The position numbers and the translations under genes were made by a program. A stretch of DNA of 64,000 nucleotides from Gudongella oleilytica (GTDB taxonomy: Bacteria > Bacillota > Clostridia > Tissierellales > Tissierellaceae): positions 1,984,001-2,048,000 of the forward strand of contig NZ_CP035130.1 in assembly GCF_004101785.1 (NCBI RefSeq), in the 5' to 3' direction. The notes under the pieces were generated by a model. The model did no database searches and was not told the DNA's origin. It saw only the letters and a list, made by a program, of their open reading frames with translations. Each line of letters opens with the position of its first letter. Within the stretch, counting starts at the first letter, position 1. Below, one piece after another: positions 60,040 to 64,000 of this stretch.

Positions 60040-61029
60040 TCAGTAATATCTACTGTAGTCAGCCGCCAGCCTGATCGCCTCATACATGCTTGTTCCACTT
60101 GCTATACCCATGCCAGCGATATCATAGGCAGTGCCATGATCCACAGATGTCCTTAAAAAGGGAAGTCCATTGGTTATGGATACAGTCTTCTCAAAGTCAT
60201 GCATCTTTGCAGCTATGTGACCCTGATCATGGTACAAGGAGATCACGCCGTCATATTTCCCCTGAAGAGCAAAGTAGAACACTGAATCAGCGGGCACTGG
60301 GCCTTCAACCTTATACCCTGCTCGCCTTGCCCTGTTGACTCCTGGCTCTATGTGCTCCATTTCTTCTTCACCGAACATTCCATGCTCTCCTCCATGGGGG
60401 TTAAGAGCTGCAACTGCGATGACTGGATCCTCTACACCAAGCCTTACGAGTGCTTTATGGGATCTTACCACAGTTTCAAATACCTTATCGCTAGAAACAA
60501 AATCACAGGCCTTTCTTAGTGAAACATGCCTTGATAGGAAAAATATCCTCAGGGAATCAACCTGGAACATGGTCAAAGGATCCTCAACGCCTGTTAAGCC
60601 TTGAAGCATTTCAGTGTGACCAATGTATGGAACTCCTGCAAGCTTAAGGGCTTCTTTATTTACTGGTGCAGTAGCCACAGCCTTTATTCTGCCATCCATA
60701 GCCAAAGACACTGCCCTCTCAACATATTGATAAGCCGCTCTGCCACATTTTTCACTTATCCTTCCTCGCACAAGGTCTTTAAGATCGATATTGCCAAGGT
60801 CCAGAACATTGACTGACTTATCCTCATATTCAAGGTCGAAGCTGTCAGAAACTATGTTGAGGGTCAGTTCCAGGCCGCATATTTTGATCGCTTCCTTCAT
60901 GACCTCATAGCTTCCAATTATCACAGGCTTGCAAATATCAAACATCTCAGTCATAGTGAGTGCCTTTGCTATAACCTCCGGTCCGACTCCGGCTGGATCC
61001 CCCATGGTTATTCCAATAAATGGCTTCAT
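60040..61029 (-). CDS. PdxA-family 4-hydroxythreonine-4-phosphate dehydrogenase
   Basis: 329 residues: GITMGDPAGVGPEVIAKAL at the N-terminus, a metal-binding IGHTEMLQGLTG, AVAALNPHGGEHGMFGEEE, GVISLYHDQGHIAAKMHDF and SVDHGTAYDIAGMG. The family oxidises phosphorylated hydroxy acids. Besides vitamin B6 synthesis, PdxA2-type members act in D-threonate/D-erythronate breakdown. No other pyridoxine or sugar-acid genes are near, so the pathway is open. It is the first gene of a pair with the S66 gene. Confidence 0.9.
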   Translation of the reverse strand: MKPFIGITMGDPAGVGPEVIAKALTMTEMFDICKPVIIGSYEVMKEAIKICGLELTLNIVSDSFDLEYEDKSVNVLDLGNIDLKDLVRGRISEKCGRAAYQYVERAVSLAMDGRIKAVATAPVNKEALKLAGVPYIGHTEMLQGLTGVEDPLTMFQVDSLRIFFLSRHVSLRKACDFVSSDKVFETVVRSHKALVRLGVEDPVIAVAALNPHGGEHGMFGEEEMEHIEPGVNRARRAGYKVEGPVPADSVFYFALQGKYDGVISLYHDQGHIAAKMHDFEKTVSITNGLPFLRTSVDHGTAYDIAGMGIASGTSMYEAIRLAADYSRYY

Positions 61030-61218
61030 ATAAATCCCTCCTGGTTACCCTATGTTATCTGCGATACTTCAAAATAATAATTTAGTATAATATCAGTATA
61101 GACCATAACCGAGCTCTAATCTATATCCAAGACAAATCAAGGTTTATTATTATGGTCAACCTGTATTAGAAGGGTATAAATTTGTTGTCTAATATATTTT
61201 ATTGATATGGAGGTTGCC

Positions 61219-62160
61219 ATGGATCCGAATAAATCCAAAGCCATACTTGAGAGCCTGAAACTTGCAATAAAAGGAAAGGATGATGTGCTTGAGAATGTTG
61301 TGATAGCACTTCTTGCCAGAGGGCACCTTTTGATCGAGGATGTTCCGGGAGTAGGCAAAACCACTCTGGTCAAGGCACTCGCCAAGAGTATGGACCTAAG
61401 CTATAAGAGGGTACAGTTTACCCCGGACCTTATGCCTTCCGATATCATAGGCATCAATGTTTACGACAAGCCCTCAGGGCAATTCGTTTTCAGAAGAGGA
61501 CCGATTTTTCATCAAATCTTTCTGGCTGATGAAATAAACAGAACTTCACCCAAGACTCAGTCAAGCCTGCTTCAAGCAATGGAGGAAGGCGAAGTTACCA
61601 CTGAGGATGAGCATTATGTTCTTGATAAGCCTTTTATGGTCCTGGCTACCCAAAATCCCATGGAGTACCAAGGGACCTATCCTTTGCCTGAGGCTCAGCT
61701 GGATAGATTCCTTATGAGGCTTTCATTAGGCTACCCGGATAAAATGAATGAGATTGAAATACTCAAAAACCATTCTGCAATAAAGTCTATGGAGTTGATT
61801 AAGCCTGTAATTGACGGGTTGGAGCTTATCAAGCTGCAAGACCAGGTCGATAAGGTTAGAGTCCATGAGGATATCTATAAGTATATCGTAAATATTGCCG
61901 CAGCCACGAGGGTTTACGAGGATATACGCCTGGGTGCAAGCCCGAGAGCCTCCATCGATCTGTTGAGAGCTTCAAGGGCCAAAGCCTTTATTTCAAACAG
62001 GGAGTACGTCATTCCGGATGATGTCAAGTCAATGTCCATTCCCGTACTTTCCCACAGGATCTCAATAACCGGAGAAGCGAGGATTGAACGAAAGAAGATC
62101 GAGGACATATTAAGAGGAGTTCTGAACAGGGTCACTGTTCCGGTGATATCCAATGAATAA
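61219..62160 (+). CDS. MoxR-family AAA+ ATPase
   Basis: About 313 residues from the ATG at 61219 (GGAGG five nt upstream). Walker A GVPGVGKTTLVKALA near residue 43, Walker B IFLADEINRTSPKTQSSLL, sensor 1 LATQNPMEYQGTYPLPEAQ and a C-terminal lid are visible. MoxR ATPases work with DUF58 and von Willebrand-type proteins in maturation of metalloenzymes or envelope stress. The stop overlaps the start of the DUF58 gene by 8 nt. Confidence 0.94.
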   Translation: MDPNKSKAILESLKLAIKGKDDVLENVVIALLARGHLLIEDVPGVGKTTLVKALAKSMDLSYKRVQFTPDLMPSDIIGINVYDKPSGQFVFRRGPIFHQIFLADEINRTSPKTQSSLLQAMEEGEVTTEDEHYVLDKPFMVLATQNPMEYQGTYPLPEAQLDRFLMRLSLGYPDKMNEIEILKNHSAIKSMELIKPVIDGLELIKLQDQVDKVRVHEDIYKYIVNIAAATRVYEDIRLGASPRASIDLLRASRAKAFISNREYVIPDDVKSMSIPVLSHRISITGEARIERKKIEDILRGVLNRVTVPVISNE

Positions 62161-63358
62161 CAGATTCAGGCTGCTGTTGCCGGCTGGAATGATTTTGATA
62201 ATTTTTGCGCTGATTGTTGGAGGAAGGATCCCTTACTTCCTATTGTATTTCTATGCCCTTTTTCTTGTTCTGCCTCTGTTATTCGGATATATATCACTTA
62301 GCAGGATATCTGGCACCATTGCTATACCTTGCAAGGAATTTAAAAAGGGCGATAGGATTACTTTGGAATACTCTGTCAAAAACAGGTCTCCCCTGTCAAT
62401 GCCGAGTCTTATTGTAATAAATAATACTTCTAAGGCCATCACCGGAAGGGACACCCAGCCAATAGAGATATCACTTAAGGGCGGTGCAATTCATACCGTT
62501 AGAGAGCATATTACAGCCAATAAGAGGGGATACTATACTACAGGTGAAATAACCCTTATATCCACAGATGCCTTTGGATTATATTCCCTGAGACGCCAAA
62601 TAGAAAGCTCAGCTGAGCTTTTGATATACCCTGATCCCAAGAAGCTTTCAATCTTCAGGATATCTGCCAGCCGTGAGGCTGGTGATTTAATAATAAACAA
62701 TCTAAGCTTCAGAGATTTCGGCAGGATAAATTTTTTAAGAGAATTCAGGGATGGGGATAGCTTAAAGGCAATTCACTGGAGGCAATCTGCAGCCAAGGAT
62801 TCAATGATAGTAAAGGAGTTCGAAAAAAGAGGGGACGCCAATGCCGTCATATTTATTGATAACAGCAGAGAGGTACTGTCAAAGGATGTAGATCGGAGAC
62901 TCGAGGATCTTGAGGTTGATATCGCCCTGGGAATAATCGGTCATTGTCTCGAGCATGGGGTAAAGGTATCTCTCATCCATCAGGAGGGAAGTGTCATAAA
63001 CAGAGCTGAAGGGTCTCAAATTAGTGACATGAAACCTTTTCTGAAGATCCTTGCAAAGCTTTCCGCAAACGGTGCTCACGGTATTAAGGATCAGCTGGAG
63101 GCAGAGTCCAGTCTTCTCTCCAGGGGGTCCAATATAGTTATAATTACCCCGATGGTAGACCCTGGTTTAGGAAGATTGGTGCTTGATCTGGCAGTACAAG
63201 GTCTGAATCCGATAGTTATTGGAGTATCTGATTATCGTAATAATATCGGCCTCATTGACGGGTCCGTCGAAAGCAGACTGAAGCACGAGTATATACCTGT
63301 AATACTGCTTGATTACTCCTCTGATTTTGAAAAAACTCTGGAGGAAGCCTATGGATAA
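62153..63358 (+). CDS. DUF58-domain membrane protein
   Basis: 401 residues. Two N-terminal membrane helices (LLLPAGMILIIFALIVGG; PYFLLYFYALFLVLPLL) precede a beta-rich domain and the DUF58 signature (DFGRINFLREFRDGDSLKAIHW). A von Willebrand-like segment follows (NAVIFIDNSREVLSKD). It acts with the MoxR ATPase. Overlaps of 8 nt on both sides point to a tightly coupled operon with the downstream membrane gene. Confidence 0.92.
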   Translation: MNNRFRLLLPAGMILIIFALIVGGRIPYFLLYFYALFLVLPLLFGYISLSRISGTIAIPCKEFKKGDRITLEYSVKNRSPLSMPSLIVINNTSKAITGRDTQPIEISLKGGAIHTVREHITANKRGYYTTGEITLISTDAFGLYSLRRQIESSAELLIYPDPKKLSIFRISASREAGDLIINNLSFRDFGRINFLREFRDGDSLKAIHWRQSAAKDSMIVKEFEKRGDANAVIFIDNSREVLSKDVDRRLEDLEVDIALGIIGHCLEHGVKVSLIHQEGSVINRAEGSQISDMKPFLKILAKLSANGAHGIKDQLEAESSLLSRGSNIVIITPMVDPGLGRLVLDLAVQGLNPIVIGVSDYRNNIGLIDGSVESRLKHEYIPVILLDYSSDFEKTLEEAYG

Positions 63359-64000
63359 AACATCAGATCGCATCCAGAGATCAATAAATTGGACTCTATA
63401 TTTTTCAATTGTGTTTGTACTTTCTCATATGCTGGGAATTGGTATTACCCTTACAAAGGGTATTCTCCATGAGCTGGTGGTTGTAGCATCTGCAGCAATA
63501 ATTGCTAAATATATTCTATATAATCCTATTTCACTTTACTTTGCTTCTGTGGCAACAGTATTTGGATCGCTTATAGCAAACAGATACTTCAACGATGCTC
63601 TGATTGGATTATATTCCTGGCTGATTGGACTTTCTGACAATATTATCAATAACATTATGGGCAGGGAGAATATCCTGACAGATTATCAGTTGCCTTTCAT
63701 ATTTATACTGGCATTTATGATATCAATGCTCACTGCGTCAGTAGTTTTTAAGGGTAAAAGCATTCTTATATTGCTTCCACACAATCTTTTTGCTTACATC
63801 ATGTATTGGTACAGCTTCAGAAACGAAGCGCTGTGGCTTTTAGCTGCATTTCTGGTTCTTTTTTTAATGCTTTTAAGCAACAGAGCCTTTATGCCCGGAA
63901 AAAGAGAATCGTTTCAAAATCCCAATAGCTCCGCTGAAGGCCAGCTATTAAGGTTCAGAACGGGAGCTAAATACTCTGTATTGATCGTAGTGATTGCACT
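63351..64000 (+). CDS. Membrane protein, probable transglutaminase-like (TgpA type) N-terminal part, cut by window end
   Basis: The ATG at 63351 overlaps the DUF58 stop by 8 nt. The visible ~216 residues start MDKTSDRIQRSINWTLYFS and hold five or six hydrophobic segments (LYFSIVFVLSHMLGIGITL, LPFIFILAFMISMLTASVVF, LWLLAAFLVLFLMLLS) before the window ends. MoxR-DUF58 pairs are typically followed by a multi-pass protein with a transglutaminase domain, which would lie beyond the edge. The assignment rests on position and topology. Confidence 0.7.
   Translation, partial: MDKTSDRIQRSINWTLYFSIVFVLSHMLGIGITLTKGILHELVVVASAAIIAKYILYNPISLYFASVATVFGSLIANRYFNDALIGLYSWLIGLSDNIINNIMGRENILTDYQLPFIFILAFMISMLTASVVFKGKSILILLPHNLFAYIMYWYSFRNEALWLLAAFLVLFLMLLSNRAFMPGKRESFQNPNSSAEGQLLRFRTGAKYSVLIVVIA

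Overview
The window looks like the chromosome of an anaerobic low-to-moderate GC Gram-positive bacterium of the Clostridia/Tissierellia type. The grounds are strong AGGAGG-type ribosome binding sites, CUT1 maltodextrin genes, a perfect Bacillus-type Fur box, DUF1538/P-II genes, a sigma-54-controlled cysteine desulfidase, and above all two genes that need UGA to be read as selenocysteine. No phage, CRISPR array, rRNA or transposase gene was seen. The only tRNA is Ala(GGC). The first and last genes are cut by the window edges.

Region 1 (1-10.9 kb, minus strand) is a maltodextrin regulon: malQ and glgP, then malE, a small membrane protein, malF, malG, malK and a LacI-family regulator. Two 14-bp LacI-type palindromes with a central CG lie in front of malQ and malE and are probably sites for the local LacI protein. 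MalF carries an unusual coiled-coil N-terminal extension of about 270 residues. Region 2 (11-16.2 kb, minus) holds a rhodanese, a TPM protein, a zinc-ribbon membrane protein and an SPFH protein (like B. subtilis YdjG/H/I), plus a baeRF-type protein.

Region 3 (16.2-20.5 kb) is the most interesting. A MerT-like membrane protein has Cys-Sec (TGC TGA) where MerT has Cys-Cys, with a SECIS-like hairpin just downstream and a CsoR/CstR-like palindrome over its promoter. A sigma-54 activator faces a cysteine desulfidase gene that has a consensus -24/-12 promoter. An O6-alkylguanine-DNA alkyltransferase has TGA in place of its catalytic cysteine, again with a SECIS-like hairpin. Neither selenoprotein is a single open ORF unless UGA is recoded.

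Region 4 (20.5-41 kb) is mixed housekeeping: J-domain protein, XRE-type regulator, CBS, thioredoxin, nicotinamidase-like, ferritin-like, ene-reductase, YitT, TruA, SatP, flavodoxin/ferredoxin, AI-2E exporter, YbjQ, tRNA-Ala, MnmA, endonuclease IV, amidohydrolase, aminotransferase, papain-like protein, pseudouridine catabolism (PsuK/PsuG) and DUF1538/P-II. Region 5 (41-46 kb, plus) is a complete pyruvate/2-oxoacid dehydrogenase operon with a perfect Fur box before its first gene. Region 6 (46-61 kb, mostly minus) has an RsgA lacking its middle, a stand-alone MurE, and assorted enzymes. Region 7 (61.2 kb to the end, plus) is a MoxR/DUF58/transglutaminase-type operon.

A recurring oddity is genes that keep their start (often with the ribosome binding site) and their 3' end but have lost the middle: GNAT (28.4 kb), DUF1538/P-II (40.1 kb), RsgA (46.4 kb, in frame), two tiny unidentified genes (47.0 and 49.5 kb) and a YpfJ-type metallopeptidase (53.0 kb). 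A flavoprotein fragment lies at 56.5 kb. These look like scars of internal deletions, though assembly error must be excluded.
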